Positions 30,164 through 40,734 of a stretch of DNA of 64,000 nucleotides are shown here, one piece after another. The first letter of the stretch is position 1; the number at the start of each line of letters is the position of its first letter. Both the position numbers and the translations under genes were made by a program. The notes under the pieces were generated by a model that saw only the letters and a list, made by a program, of their open reading frames with translations, searched no databases and was not told the DNA's origin. Source of the DNA: Chytridium lagenaria (taxonomy: Eukaryota; Chytridiomycota; Chytridiomycetes; Chytridiales; Chytridiaceae); assembly GCA_025449115.1 (NCBI GenBank), contig JAHLKC010000109.1:1-64000 (forward strand), in the 5' to 3' direction.

Positions 30164-30694
30164 CTAACGATGCCGTGTTTGCTGATGGTCTAACCGTCCA
30201 AAACTCTCCAGGCTTCTTCTTGTTCCGTGATGACCTTCGAAGGGATGTTTCGTATGGCTCATCCAGGTCTTCACGGAAGTTTGGAACTCTTCTTCCACCA
30301 GATCGACGAACCGTAGGTGAGTGAGGTTCCTCTCTTTCTTCATCTTCATCGTCGTCACGATCGGGTGTATGATAACTAACATTATCATCTTCTCATCTTC
30401 AGAGTCTTCGTCGTTTACCGCCGTATCAAGTTCACTTCCACCAGAGCTTGACGAGTCTGTAGAGTAATCCGGTAAGTCTAGATCGTTTTTCCATTCTTGA
30501 ACCTCCCCTTCAAACTTTGATTCTCCCTTCTCTGCTTCCGCCGCCATTACTCCCTCGTTAAAAATCACTGACTTGCTTCTAACCAACTTATTCGTTTGCA
30601 AATCCCAAAGGCGATAGCCCAGCGGCTCATACCCAACGAGAGCACACCGTCGTGCGTTGAAATCTCCCTTCTTTCGTTGCTGCTTGGGTATCAA
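30164..30694 (-). pseudogene. pol: INT C-terminal domain and linker of Cop-4
   Basis: The same arrangement as 7323-7937: ARRCALVGYEPLGYRLWDL, KLVRSKSVIFNEG, TDSSSSGGSELDTAVNDEDS, then a shift near 30395 that changes the acid-rich part into a basic reading. The RT-side end is FREDLDEPYETSLRRS in another frame. Confidence 0.82.
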
Positions 30695-31602
30695 TACGAG
30701 TGCCAGGCAACCCCAACCACGAGTCTTGACAAGTCAGGTTTCACTCCAGCGAATCTCTCAAGCGGCGTTGCATCTTGTTCGTTCGTTCGGGTTGGTGATC
30801 GGTTAATGAGGTAAGCTGCAGCCATCACGGCTTCACCCCAAAAACGCGTTTCGAGTTTTGAAGAACTTAACATGCTTTTAGACCTCTCGTTCAAGGTCCT
30901 GTTCATCCGTTCGGCAACACCGTTCTGTTGCGGTGTGTACGGCATGGTGAACGTAAGTCGAATCCCATGCTCTAAGCACCAATCCTTCATTAGTTTGTTG
31001 TTGAATTCGCCGCCGTTGTCTGCCACGATTTCAATGAGCTTCCTTTTGATTTTCTTCTCGGCTTCTTCTTTAAAACTTTTGATGAACTTGAATGACTCAT
31101 TCTTCTTCTTGCACAGGTAAACGGTAACGTAGTTTGTCGCGCTGTCGACGATGGTGAGGAAGTAACGTGCGCCGCCATTTGACGCGGTCTTCATAGGTCC
31201 AACGATGTCAACGTGGATTTTCTCGAGAGGCTCCTTGGCTTTCAACTCGTCGGGTTTGTCAGGAAATGATGTCCTTGTCATTTTCCCATCAACACAACCC
31301 TCACACAGGTAAGTGTCATCTTCATTCGTCATCTTGACTCCCTTCGCTACCTTCATTAACTTCTTCACTCCCTTCTTTCCTAGATGACCCATCCGCAAGT
31401 GCCACTGGTGCGGTGTCAGAGGCTTCTCGGCCTTTGCTGAGGCGGTGCTTGGCTTGAATTCGATGACTTGATCAAGGTAAATGAGATTCTCTTTGCTGCT
31501 GTAGGTAAACGTTGCAAGTGCTTGTGCTGACGGTTCTTTCTTTGGTTTAAGGTCGTATCCGTCGTCCTTCGGGAATATGTCAAGATCCTTCTTTCTCGCC
31601 AT
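30691..31602 (-). CDS. pol: Integrase of Cop-4, nearly intact
   Basis: 303 residues open: GYDLKPKKEPSAQALATF (end of PR/GAG-pre), HQWHLRMGHLGKKGVKKL and CEGCVDGK (H2C2), EKIHVDIVGPM (catalytic Asp), IVADNGGEFNNKLMKDW (catalytic Asp) and TPQQNGVAERMNRTL (catalytic Glu), then RFWGEAVMAAAYLINRSP. It is the best preserved copia integrase in the window. The frame ends in a shift near 30720 where Cop-3 continues VWGCLAL. The upstream ATG is internal to the polyprotein. Confidence 0.92.
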   Translation of the reverse strand: MARKKDLDIFPKDDGYDLKPKKEPSAQALATFTYSSKENLIYLDQVIEFKPSTASAKAEKPLTPHQWHLRMGHLGKKGVKKLMKVAKGVKMTNEDDTYLCEGCVDGKMTRTSFPDKPDELKAKEPLEKIHVDIVGPMKTASNGGARYFLTIVDSATNYVTVYLCKKKNESFKFIKSFKEEAEKKIKRKLIEIVADNGGEFNNKLMKDWCLEHGIRLTFTMPYTPQQNGVAERMNRTLNERSKSMLSSSKLETRFWGEAVMAAAYLINRSPTRTNEQDATPLERFAGVKPDLSRLVVGVAWHSY

Positions 31603-31613
31603 CCCAAGCGAGA

Positions 31614-31960
31614 TCAGGTTCCGTCCGATGTTTGGTACGTATAAACGTTCTTGAGTATTAACGTTCCTGTTCTTTCGCCGTTTCTAATCTTCACTTCACA
31701 GTCACCAACTCCACGGGATTCAAGATTGCTGTTGTTGTCGGCAGTGCTGATGTTGCACTGATGGAGCGGTAGTTCGACAGGATGTTGCGCTGGAACGTCA
31801 TGTGGTGAGTGGCTCCAGAGTCTAACATCCATCTGGTGTCTCTAGTCTGCGGACCGCCTTCCGAGCTCATGTTGACGGTAGGTACTGCTGCAACGAATAC
31901 CACAGGATTTCCTCCGTTGTTGTTGTTCTGATTGTTGTTTTGGTTTGCCAGGTTTGCATT
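31614..31960 (-). pseudogene. pol: Protease of Cop-4
   Basis: TRDTRWMLDSGATHHMTF (about 31805-31855) with DSG, upstream VVFVAAVPTVNMSSEGG. A base lost at about 31762 shifts the frame after NYRSI. The C-terminal part GDCEVKIRNGERTGTLILKN is in the second frame, and TTTGGTACGTATAAACG near 31635 lacks a base against KNVLYVPN. Confidence 0.85.
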
Positions 31961-32863
31961 AGGTCCTCGATTCCAACCACCTCGGCCTCGACCTCCTCTT
32001 CCACGTCCTCCTCGACCACGGAAACCACCGCGACCTCTTCCACGGTAAAACCTCTTCCTGCAGCCGCAGGTTGAGCTTGAGGTTCGTTGTCTCTTTCATT
32101 TCTGTTGTCGTTATTTCTTCTCGCGCTCCAACAGTCTCTTGCTAAGTGGCCTTTCTTTCCGCAATTGTAGCATTCTCGGTCCTCGCCGCCGCGGTGTCTT
32201 TGTTGTTGATTGTTGTAGCGTCCCGCAGCGTGAGCCTGAGCGCCTTCGTTCTCTTCATTTTCTTTCTTTCTCTCTTTCAGTTTCGTTTCATGATCTAACA
32301 GCTTTCCAACGACATAGGCATAGTCAGCCTCGGCTTTGGTTCGTTCTCGAGGAGATTGACTATGATGTCGTATGCTTCCGGGAGGGTCGTCAAGAGGATG
32401 GAGATGTGTTGCGGGGTTGCCGTGTCTTCCCCCGCTGCCTTCAGTTGCTGAATGGTTGACGAGACCTCCGCGATGTAAGTCTTTAAGTCGTCTTCTTCTT
32501 TCATCTTCAAGTTCGTGAGTTTGCGTCTAATCGCGTTTCTGTTCGTCTGAGCCTTTCTCTCATAGGTCTCGATTATTTTATCCCATGTCGCCTTTGCCGT
32601 GGATTCATCCTGTATCAACGGTAGATGATGTCGTGAACTCTTGATTCGATTCTTGCTTTTGCTTTCATGTCCAGGTCTTCTTCTTCTAACCTAGTCTTCT
32701 TTTCGGCATTTGTAGGCGTGTCAACGACTGCATAGGGCGTCCAGCCCTTCTCGACGATCTTCCAAAGGCCTTTGCCTTTCAAGTACCCGATCATGCGGTA
32801 CTTCCAGATGTGGAACTGTGTCCCATCAAACATCACCGGTTTGTCGTCGTTTTCTTTCGTCAT
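31961..32863 (-). pseudogene. gag: Gag of Cop-4
   Basis: ATG at 32863 (MTKENDDKPVMFDGTQF). Core FHIWKYRMIGYLKGKGLW, then QTNRNAIRRKLTNLKMKEED, TLPEAYDIIVNLLENEP, zinc knuckle CYNCGKKGHLARDC (about 32130-32170) and the RGG repeat (about 31975-32035). Frame breaks at about 32625 (IIYR) and 32337. Leader and PBS follow to 32980. Confidence 0.88.
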
Positions 32864-32980
32864 CTTCTCGTGTTGACAGCTTGCTTTCTTTCTTGGGATA
32901 AACGCTCTTTTCTCTTTTACTCTTCGGCCCTCAAATGGATCGATTCACTCCTCCTTCCAACCAGGTGAAGTGCTACCACT

Positions 32981-33164
32981 TGTAGGGGTTACGGGGCTCA
33001 ATTGTAATTAAATTATAATGATTAATAAAGAGAAATAAACTATAAAAATCGTGATGGAGTCTCCAGCGGTGACAGGGAGGTAATGACTACGAAACTTCCA
33101 TGTATTCATGTTAACTCCTTTTCGCAACGCATGTAGAGGGTGGGGATTTACACCAGAACTCATG
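32981..33164 (-). repeat. 5' LTR of Cop-4, inner part
   Basis: TGTAGGGGTTACGG to CAGAACTCATG. The remaining 216 bp lie at 51041-51256, beyond the YR elements. Joined length is 400 bp with no base lost or gained. Confidence 0.93.
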
Positions 33165-33585
33165 ACCAATATTATCCAGATTCAGCTATGGAAAGTAGCT
33201 ATTCCGCGCCAAAAACGGGTAAAACCGCCCGCAGCTGGCGCGGAATCGCGACGAGCCTAGCACCATCCGGCGGGGATTGAACCCACCGTGAATCAAACAA
33301 TGGTGATACGCAATGAACAAAAGAAAATAAAATCCAAAATTACGTATGGAAGAAAGAAATAAAACGATATAAGGAAGGATGGTGCTAGGGGATGGAGGGT
33401 GGGAACAAATCTTGACGACTCTTCCAAGAGGTCGTCAAGAAGAGAAAAAGAGATGGTGACACTAAACAAATGTCACTCCCTATATTTTCTCATTTATCCG
33501 CAAGATTTCGTGACAATCTGTGCGGATAAATATTAAAATGATGCCTCTCCATTTGTACTTGGACCTTTTATTTCTGGAGATTATG
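33165..33585 (-). repeat. Complete repeat unit of YR-2
   Basis: 421 bp. Its left end (ATTATCCAGATTCAGCTATG, CTATTCCGCGCCAAAAACG) matches 45184-45245. Its right part from about 33404 (TCTTGACGACTCTTCC ... CTGGAGATTATG) matches 50857-51040. The middle (33245-33400) has no terminal copy and holds CCTAGCACCATCC / GGATGGTGCTAGG inverted arms (33256-33268, 33377-33389) around a hairpin GGCGGGGATTGAACCCACC. Confidence 0.9.
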
Positions 33586-33990
33586 GTATATACTATCCAG
33601 ATTCAGCTATGGAAAATAGCAAGAATGCGCAACAGACGGGTCTCCGCCCGCCGCTGGCGCAGACTTGATAAGCCTAGCTCCACCCGGTGGGAATTGAACC
33701 CCCCGTGAATCAAAAGGTGAAAGGTAAAAGAAACAGGGGCAGGAGAAACGCTCCTACCACAAAATTATAATACAAAGACACGGGACGAAGTGGAGCTAGG
33801 GTGGGAAAACGATACTTGACGACTGTCCCGACAGGTCGTCAAGAAGAAAAAAGATAATCCTGTTAGACTACCAGGATTCCAATTATCAATTTCCTAAGCC
33901 GTCGTACAAAATTGCTTAAAATTTCGACGGGACTTAGGCGAATTATAATTATGTGCACTGGTCGCTAACATTTCTTTCTTGGAGATTATG
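33586..33990 (-). repeat. Complete repeat unit of YR-1
   Basis: 405 bp. Left part (GTATATACTATCCAGATTCA) matches 33991-34065. Right part from about 33804 (AAAACGATACTTGACGACTG ... TTGGAGATTATG) matches 44997-45183. The middle holds CCTAGCTCCAC / GTGGAGCTAGG arms (33673-33683, 33790-33800) around GGTGGGAATTGAACCCCCC. Confidence 0.9.
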
Positions 33991-34112
33991 GTATATACTA
34001 TCCAGATTCAGCTATGGAAAATATAGCAAGAATGCGCAACAGACGCATCTCCGCCACCGCTAATACTACACCCATAGCTAAAAGAAAGAAAATAATGCAC
34101 CAGTGAAAGAAA

Positions 34113-35475
34113 TTAATCAGATTTCATATTCCAATTACTAAAAAACAAGAACTCAGCCAACTCATCACGCCAAAGACGGAGCTGAGTGAGGGTAATGCCC
34201 GACCCTGAGGCCAAAATGGAAGCCAACGAGCTATAGCGAGCAGCCGTAGTCGCGGAACGCCAAGCCCCGCGTTGCATAACCGCCGCCAAATCAACGCCAG
34301 AACCCGAAGCGGAAATAGCCCCGCGACACGCATACCCTGCAACGTGTCATTGGCAAAACAATGGCTAGCCACCAACGCGGCTTTAAAGGCGGCTTGAAAA
34401 AGACGTGCCGAACGAATACCATCCGACACCCCCCCAGTATCATCAATCAATGGGAATAAAACGGGCCACGACACCACTGGAATATTCAAGAGAGAAGCCT
34501 CGGAGGCATACGCAGCCAAAGCAGCGATAGCACACGAGCCAGGGGATGCCATATTACGAGAAAGTACCAAGCGATCAACCAAACCCCCAGTAATGGTCTT
34601 TCCGGAGAAGAGGGCAACGTGCACCGAGGAGAAAGTGGGAAGCCAATGAAACGCTAACGGATGCAAACGCACTAAATCACCCCCCCGACGGGTAACTGAT
34701 GACATCAAGAGAACAAAAGCAATGTTCTGCAGAGCAATCAAGCGAGAAAAAGGCGGAGAGGATGCGCGAGTACCGGCGAGAGCTTGTGCTTTACGACGCC
34801 AAAACGACACGGCAACAGCAACTTTATCCGAAAAAACAGGAAAAGCTTGAAACCGGCGCGACCAGAGATTCCTTGGCCCGATGACGGCAAAGGAGAGATA
34901 CGAGGAAACCAAAGGGTCTTCCACTGGGTTAACCAGAGGAGCCCGAGGAAGCAAGGATGAATCCCCAAATGCGGATTTAAGAAGACTAATCATCTTCTCA
35001 ATGGACCCAGCCGCAGCGCGAGAAGGACAAACTAAAAGAGCCGCCGTTAAGGAACCACGATGAGGGCACGTGGACGGTGAAGGGCAACCAGGCCCCGCAC
35101 AGTTATCCACCCGACGATGGAAGCCGAGGCCGAACCACGATGAGGACACGAAACTGAATGGTACTGAGTGCGCCCCATCTCATCCAATGAAACAAGGAAG
35201 CCACGATTGATTGTGGAGGGCACCCGGAAACACTAAAGCGGATCGGCTGGGCTTGCAAGAAAAACCTCCAAAGAAAGCAGGGCTTTCCGCTGCGAGACGA
35301 GCTTATTAGAGGAAGCACGCCACGCATGGAACTCGGTCAAAGTGGTAGCAACTTGAGGAGAAGCAAAGAAGATGACAACACACCCCCCGATAGAGAATCA
35401 ACACACGGACAACCACATTGAGAACAAAAACGAGCCGCCCGCGAAAGAGGAGATGCACACGACGGACATGCTAGA
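34113..35475 (-). pseudogene. Tyrosine recombinase of YR-1 with N-terminal zinc-ribbon-like module
   Basis: The recombinase replaces integrase in DIRS-type elements. At the N-terminus CPSCASPLSRAARFCSQC (35420-35475) is a C-X2-C, C-X2-C pair. A Cys/His cluster (HRRVDNCAGPGC, CPHRGS) follows near 35050-35110. The recombinase part shows the first Arg block MSSVTRRGGDLVRLH (about 34670-34710), then FANDTLQGMRVAG and GAWRSATTAARYSSL with the candidate nucleophile Tyr (about 34200-34245), ending at TAA 34113-34115. Frames shift near 35100 and 34300. The usual His of the HxxR motif is not evident. Confidence 0.85.
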
Positions 35476-35496
35476 GACCGCATTGACTAAGATATT

Positions 35497-37251
35497 TTAA
35501 TTTCGAGACGAATCACACAGGACAACAAACATGGAAAACCCAAAGGCGACAACCAAGTGAAAAGGGAATATACGAACGGGAAGAAGAATCATAACCAGAC
35601 ACCGATAAAGTAGAAGCTTCCGACAAAACAAAAGTTCGAGTAGACGAAGATTGCAAAAGGGGCCACCAAGAATCAAAGAACTCCGGCACCACAATAGTAA
35701 ATGTGACGGGTAGAGATAGAAGATGGTCCACAACAGACCGGATCATAACGAACGGAGGGAAGACATACAAGGATTCACGCGAGTTGGGAAGAGGAAACCA
35801 CGTAAGAATGTTAACCCCAGAAGTAGACGGACACCAATAGCGAGAAAGAAAACGAGAACAACGAGCGTTACGAGACGATGCCATAGCATCCAAAGAGAAA
35901 GGGCCACAAGCAGCATCAACAAGAGAAAATAAAGAATCAACGAGAGAATAATCGAAACGCGAATCCTCTCGAGAAACCGAGTCGGCTTCTACATTACGAA
36001 TACCCTCAATGTGGTGAAAACTAAGACGAAAACCACCAGCCCGGCAAGATCGAAAATGGTCTTGAGTTCAGCATTAATAGCTGGTGAACGAGACGAACCC
36101 TTAAGCAGAGAATGGTAAAGACCTTCATTGTCCACTCCAATATCCAACCAAGCTTGAGCAGAAGGAGAGGCCACAACGGACATGAGGGCCTCCGACGCAT
36201 AAACATCGAGAAAACATCGGGACAAATGTGGCGAGAGCGACTGCAACGTTAAACGACACGCTACGGCTTCCCGAACGTTAATGGAAGCACCAGCCGACTC
36301 GAGGTAAACCGAGTCAAAAGGACCACCGGCAGTCAAATCCGAAGGAGAAGGAGAAACAAGGACGTCCGAAGTAAGCCGACTAGTCCGGGAAGACGCAAAC
36401 AGGTGGCCACCCCAACGATGATTGCTGGCATCCGTACGAAGAACCAGCACTTGATAGGCCGAAGATGACCACAAGTATGGGTGGTTAGAAAGAACCCACT
36501 CGCGCCAAACGGTGATTTCAGCCACAACCATAGGGAGAGCCAAAATAGAAAGATGGGGAGAAGCCCTAGCACGACGAGCTAGGCGACGACGAACCCGAGA
36601 AATCTCCAAATACATGTGACGAGTGAACGCCAAACCACCGGGAATAACCATTGAAAAATGAGCACACTTCCCCGCAAACCGCTCAAAAGAAGTAAGGGAA
36701 ACCCGGGAGCCCAACAGCAATGCATCAGCCAACAAAACGAAAACGGATTGTTTGTCTGAAGGGATGGAAAAGGAACGAGCCAAAAGATCCACCCAGAAAC
36801 CCAAGAAGCGGAACGAAGAGGCCGTGGCAAACATGGACTTAGATAGAGACACGTAAAATCCGCCTAATATAGCCACTAAACACCACACCGACACAGCGTC
36901 ATGACCCGAGCACACCGACGAACACTCGGCGGATAAACGCGAAGCAATGGCCACGTCATCGATCCAAATGAGACAAGGAAAACGCCACGCCCGTACAAAA
37001 CGTGTCAGAGCCACGCCCAACGTTTGCGCAACGTACGGTGAAGGTGACCACCCAAAAACAAGAACCGTGGAAAGAAACCACGCCGAACGACCAGAAGGAA
37101 GAGGACCCCACGAGCCAAAATACTTGTAGGAAGAAGGATGAAGACGTATGTTTTGAAAGCACGCCTTCAGATCAATGACCGCCGCCTCACGAGACCCTTG
37201 CCAATACGTCAAAGACATGAGACCTTCCATGGTAAACGACGGAGGCAACAT
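35497..37251 (-). pseudogene. C-terminal RT and RNase H of YR-1
   Basis: This continues the RT begun at 42486-43027. It shows AAVIDLKACFQNIRLHP (first catalytic Asp, about 37150-37190), the segment FGWSPSPYVAQTLGVALTRF, CLIWIDDVAIAS (WIDD in place of YxDD, about 36945-36980) and GGFYVSLSKS. DIRS-type RNase H follows: VLRTDASNHRWGGH, INVREAVACRLTL and IGVDNEGLYHSLLKGSSRSP. After a shift near 36010 come VEADSVSRED and FSLDAMASSRNARCSRFLSR, a region commonly found after RNase H in DIRS elements. The ORF reaching 37470 continues into the Cop-6 LTR by chance. The true coding limit is 37251. Confidence 0.87.
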
Positions 37252-37256
37252 CCATA

Positions 37257-37657
37257 TGTAGGGGTTACGGGGCTCAATTGTATGTAAATTATAATTATGA
37301 ATAAAGAGAAATAAACTATAACAAATCGTGATGGAGTCTCCAGCGGTGACAGGGAGGTAATGACTACGAAACTTCCATATATTCATGTTAACTCCTTTTC
37401 GCAATACATGTAGAGGGTGGGGATTTACACCAGAACTCATGACCCGTAAATCTCTCCAATTACGTATCATAAATAAAACATAAAGTAATAAGATTAAAGG
37501 GATTAACGCTTCCTCAAATGGAATGAGGAGCTCAATAAACTGATCAACTCAAAACTTAAAATAACGCGTAAACAAACAGGTTCGGGGGAAAAATAACTTA
37601 GACAAAATAACGAATGTGGGTGAGAAGAACAAAATAGAAAGATGAATAAACCCAACA
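37257..37657 (-). repeat. 3' LTR of Cop-6
   Basis: 401 bp, TGTAGGGGTTACGG to ATAAACCCAACA, followed by the polypurine-tract complement TTCTCCCCCTCAGC. Confidence 0.95.
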
Positions 37658-37688
37658 TTCTCCCCCTCAGCTTTCTAACCTTGCAGTT

Positions 37689-38975
37689 TTAATCAACCAC
37701 CTTAACCATCCCAAACTTTGCTCGTAATTCTTCAAACTTCGTTCGAGGCAAAGCTTTCGTAAACAAGTCTGCAGGTTGCTCCTTCGTGTTCAGGTACTCC
37801 ACGCGTATTTTCTTCGCGTTAACCCTATCTCGTATGACGTGGAACCTTCTATCCACGTGTCGCGAACTTTGCGATATTATCGGCGTGCTGGCGAGGGAAT
37901 TTGCTGTCGTGTTGTCGCCGTAAATCACCGGAGGGTCATTAAACGTATAACCCAACTCCCCCAGAAGTTGGCTAACCCATATCATATGTGACGATGCTTC
38001 ACTAAGTGAAACATATTCAGCTTCTGCGGTAGACTGAGCCGTCGTTGCTTGTTTCTTCGTTCCCCACACCACAGCTCCCCCGTTCAACGTAATCACAAAA
38101 CCACTCGTTGACTTCATGTCGTCTGGATCCGTTCCCATGTCAGCGTCTGCATATCCCACCAATTCCAGCTTGTCCTTTCTAGTATACTGAATTCCCAATT
38201 GCTTCGTTTGCTGCAAGTAACCACAAGTTCGGTAAAGCGCATCCCAATGCGCTGGGTAAGGGTTCTCTTGAAACCTAGCGCTCATTCCAAGCGTGAATGC
38301 TATATCAGGTCGAGTTCCAATCATCGCATGCATTAAGGATCCAGTGTACTGTCGGTATCCTTGATTCTTCTCGTTCGTTTTCGTTATCTCCCCTTTCATG
38401 TTCTTCAGGAGTTTCTTCACAGCGTCCATTGGGGTATAGTGTAAAAGAGTTTTCGGTAATTCCAGCTTTTGACCCATCGTTTCGATGTATCTCTGCTGGA
38501 ACACCACAATCTTCCCTTTTACACGATCATAGCGACATTGCCACCCCAGGACGTATCGAAAACTTGGAGCTCTTGTACCTCGGTAACGTCTCATGAATCG
38601 TTTTTCTGATCGATCTAATTCCTCCTTGCTCGTCGATGCTTCTATGATATCATCAACGTAAACTCCCTTCAAGGTGAGATCCTTGCCGTTTCGCTTGTAA
38701 TAAAGACACGGATCCGCCGCTGAGCGAATAAACTTCTCCTCGTCGACTTGGAACGTGTTCAAGTCGGTGTTGAAACACATTGGTGCTTGAACGAGTCCGT
38801 AGAGACTCTTCATGCACAGGCACACCCAGTCTTCCTTCCCTTCAACGACGAATCCTTCAGGCTGTTCAATATATATCTCATGATCTTCCAACTTCCCATT
38901 CAAGAACGCGGTCTTGACGTCGTATTGTCGAATCTCCATGTTTTCTTGACAAGCGACCGCAAGCATCACTCTCAA
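37689..38975 (-). CDS. pol: RT and RNase H of Cop-6, intact domain
   Basis: 428 codons to the natural stop (TAA 37689-37691). RT: RQYDVKTAFLNGKLEDHEIY, CLCMKSLYGLVQAPMCF, GVYVDDIIEAS (YVDD) and GSLMHAMIGTRPDIAFTLGM. RNase H: GYADADMGTDPDDMKSTSGF, STAEAEYVSLSEASSHMIWV, IYGDNTTANSLA and TKEQPADLFTKALPRTKF. All catalytic acidic residues are present. The start at 38975 (MRVMLA) is internal; the polyprotein should enter from the right, but a base is lost near 38995 (GACGGTGCG against GACAGGTGCG in Cop-4). Of all copia pol regions in the window this one and Cop-8 are best kept. Confidence 0.94.
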   Translation of the reverse strand: MRVMLAVACQENMEIRQYDVKTAFLNGKLEDHEIYIEQPEGFVVEGKEDWVCLCMKSLYGLVQAPMCFNTDLNTFQVDEEKFIRSAADPCLYYKRNGKDLTLKGVYVDDIIEASTSKEELDRSEKRFMRRYRGTRAPSFRYVLGWQCRYDRVKGKIVVFQQRYIETMGQKLELPKTLLHYTPMDAVKKLLKNMKGEITKTNEKNQGYRQYTGSLMHAMIGTRPDIAFTLGMSARFQENPYPAHWDALYRTCGYLQQTKQLGIQYTRKDKLELVGYADADMGTDPDDMKSTSGFVITLNGGAVVWGTKKQATTAQSTAEAEYVSLSEASSHMIWVSQLLGELGYTFNDPPVIYGDNTTANSLASTPIISQSSRHVDRRFHVIRDRVNAKKIRVEYLNTKEQPADLFTKALPRTKFEELRAKFGMVKVVD

Positions 38976-39931
38976 CGTTGCTTGCTTGATGACGGTGCGA
39001 ATTTCTCGTCATAGTCGATTCCTTGTTTCTGCGAGTAACCTTTAGCAACAAATCTCGCTTTTCGTTTATCGAGATTTCCCAACTCATCTCGCTTTGTTTT
39101 GTACACCCATCCTGATTTAATAATCTTTCTCCCTTTAGGTCGGGGAACCAACCTCCATGTTCCCATCTCAACCAAACTTTTCATTTCTTCCTCCATCGCT
39201 TTCCTCCACTCGTCCTTCTCCTTCCTACCCATCGCTTCCTGGTAGGTCTTTGGTTCGTCGTCATCTTCTAACGATGCCGTGTTTGCTGATGGTCTAACCG
39301 TCCAAAACTCTCCAGGCTTCTTCTTGTTCCGTGATGACCTTCGAAGGGATGTTTCGTATGGCTCATCCAGGTCTTCACGGAAGTTTGGAACTCTTCTTCC
39401 ACCAGATCGACGAACCGTAGGTGAGTGAGGTTCCTCTTTCTTCATCTTCATCGTCGTCGCGATCGGGTGTATGATAACTAACATTATCATCTTCTCATCT
39501 TCAGACTCTTCGTCATTAATCGCCGTGTCAACTTCACTACCACCAGAGCTTGACGAGTCTGTAGAGTAATCCGGTAAGTCTAGATCGTTTTTCCATTCTT
39601 GAACCTCCCCTTCAAACTTTGATTCTCCCTTCTCTGCTTCCGCCGCCATTACTCCCTCGTTAAAAATCACTGACTTGCTTCTAACCAACTTATTCGTTTG
39701 CAAATCCCAAAGGCGATAGCCCAGCGGCTCATACCCAACGAGAGCACACCGTCGTGCGTTAAATCTCCCTTCTTTCGTTGCTGCTTGGGTATCAATACGA
39801 GTGCCAGGCAACCCCAACCACGAGTCTTGACAAGTCAGGTTTCACTCCAGCGAATCTCTCAAGCGGCGTTGCATCTTGTTCGTTCGTTCGGTTGGTGATC
39901 GGTTAATGAGGTAAGCTGCAGCCATCACGCT
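38976..39931 (-). pseudogene. pol: RT start, linker and INT C-terminal domain of Cop-6
   Basis: One frame of 281 codons (38972-39817) runs from ARRCALVGYEPLGYRLWDL through the Ser/Asp/Glu-rich linker to FVAKGYSQKQGIDYDEKFAP, which shows the linker-to-RT join. Part of the linker (about 39440-39500) is read out of frame because of two compensating indels. On the integrase side KGDFNARRC is disturbed by a base loss near 39760, and the RFWGEAV / LRVWG region by losses near 39890 and 39930. Confidence 0.87.
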
Positions 39932-40706
39932 TCACCCCCAAAAACGCGTTTCGAGTTTTGAAGAACTTAACATGCTTTTAGACCTCTCGTTCAAGGTCCT
40001 GTTCATCCGTTCGGCAACACCGTTCTGTTGCGGTGTGTACGGCATGGTGAACGTAAGTCGAATCCCATGCTCTAAGCACCAATCCTTCATTAGTTTGTTG
40101 TTGAATTCGCCGCCGTTGTCTGCCACGATTTCAATGAGCTTCCTTTTGATTTTCTTCTCGGCTTCTTCTTTAAAACTTTTGATGAACTTGAATGACTCAT
40201 TCTTCTTCTTGCACAGGTAAACGGTAACGTAGTTTGTCGCGCTGTCGACGATGGTGAGGAAGTAACGTGCGCCGCCATTTGACGCGGTCTTCATAGGTCC
40301 AACGATGTCAACGTGGATTTTCTCGAGAGGCTCCTTGGCTTTCAACTCGTCGGGTTTGTCAGGAAATGATGTCCTTGTCATTTTCCCATCAACACAACCC
40401 TCACACAGGTAAGTGTCATCTTCATTCGTCATCTTGACTCCCTTCGCTACCTTCATTAACTTCTTCACTCCCTTCTCTTCCTAGATGGCCCATCCGCAAG
40501 TGCCACTGGTGCGGTGTCAGAGCTTCTCGCCTTTGCTGAGGCGGTGCTTGGCTTGAATTCGATGACTTGATCAAGGTAAATGAGATTCTCTTTGCTGCTG
40601 TAGGTAAACGTTGCAAGTGCTTGTGCTGACGGTTCTTTCTTTGGTTTAAGGTCGTATCCGTCGTCCTTCGGGAATATGTCAAGATCCTTCTTTCTCGCCA
40701 TCCCAA
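39932..40706 (-). pseudogene. pol: Integrase of Cop-6
   Basis: 178 codons open (39932-40468) with CEGCVDGK, EKIHVDIVGPM, IVADNGGEFNNKLMKDW, TPQQNGVAERMNRTL and the end RFWG: all three catalytic acidic residues. The zinc His part and GAG-pre (GYDLKPKKEPSAQALATF, HQWHLRMGHLG) are in other frames because of indels near 40475-40535. It is almost identical to the intact Cop-4 integrase. Confidence 0.9.
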
Positions 40707-40734
40707 GCGAGATCAGGTTCCGTCCGATGTTTGG

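Noticed and set aside
33165..33990. The 405-421 bp units at 33.2-34.0 kb as ordinary LTRs
   Set aside because: They have no TG...CA ends or target duplication, and their halves are split between the two ends of the YR elements, which is the split direct repeat plan.
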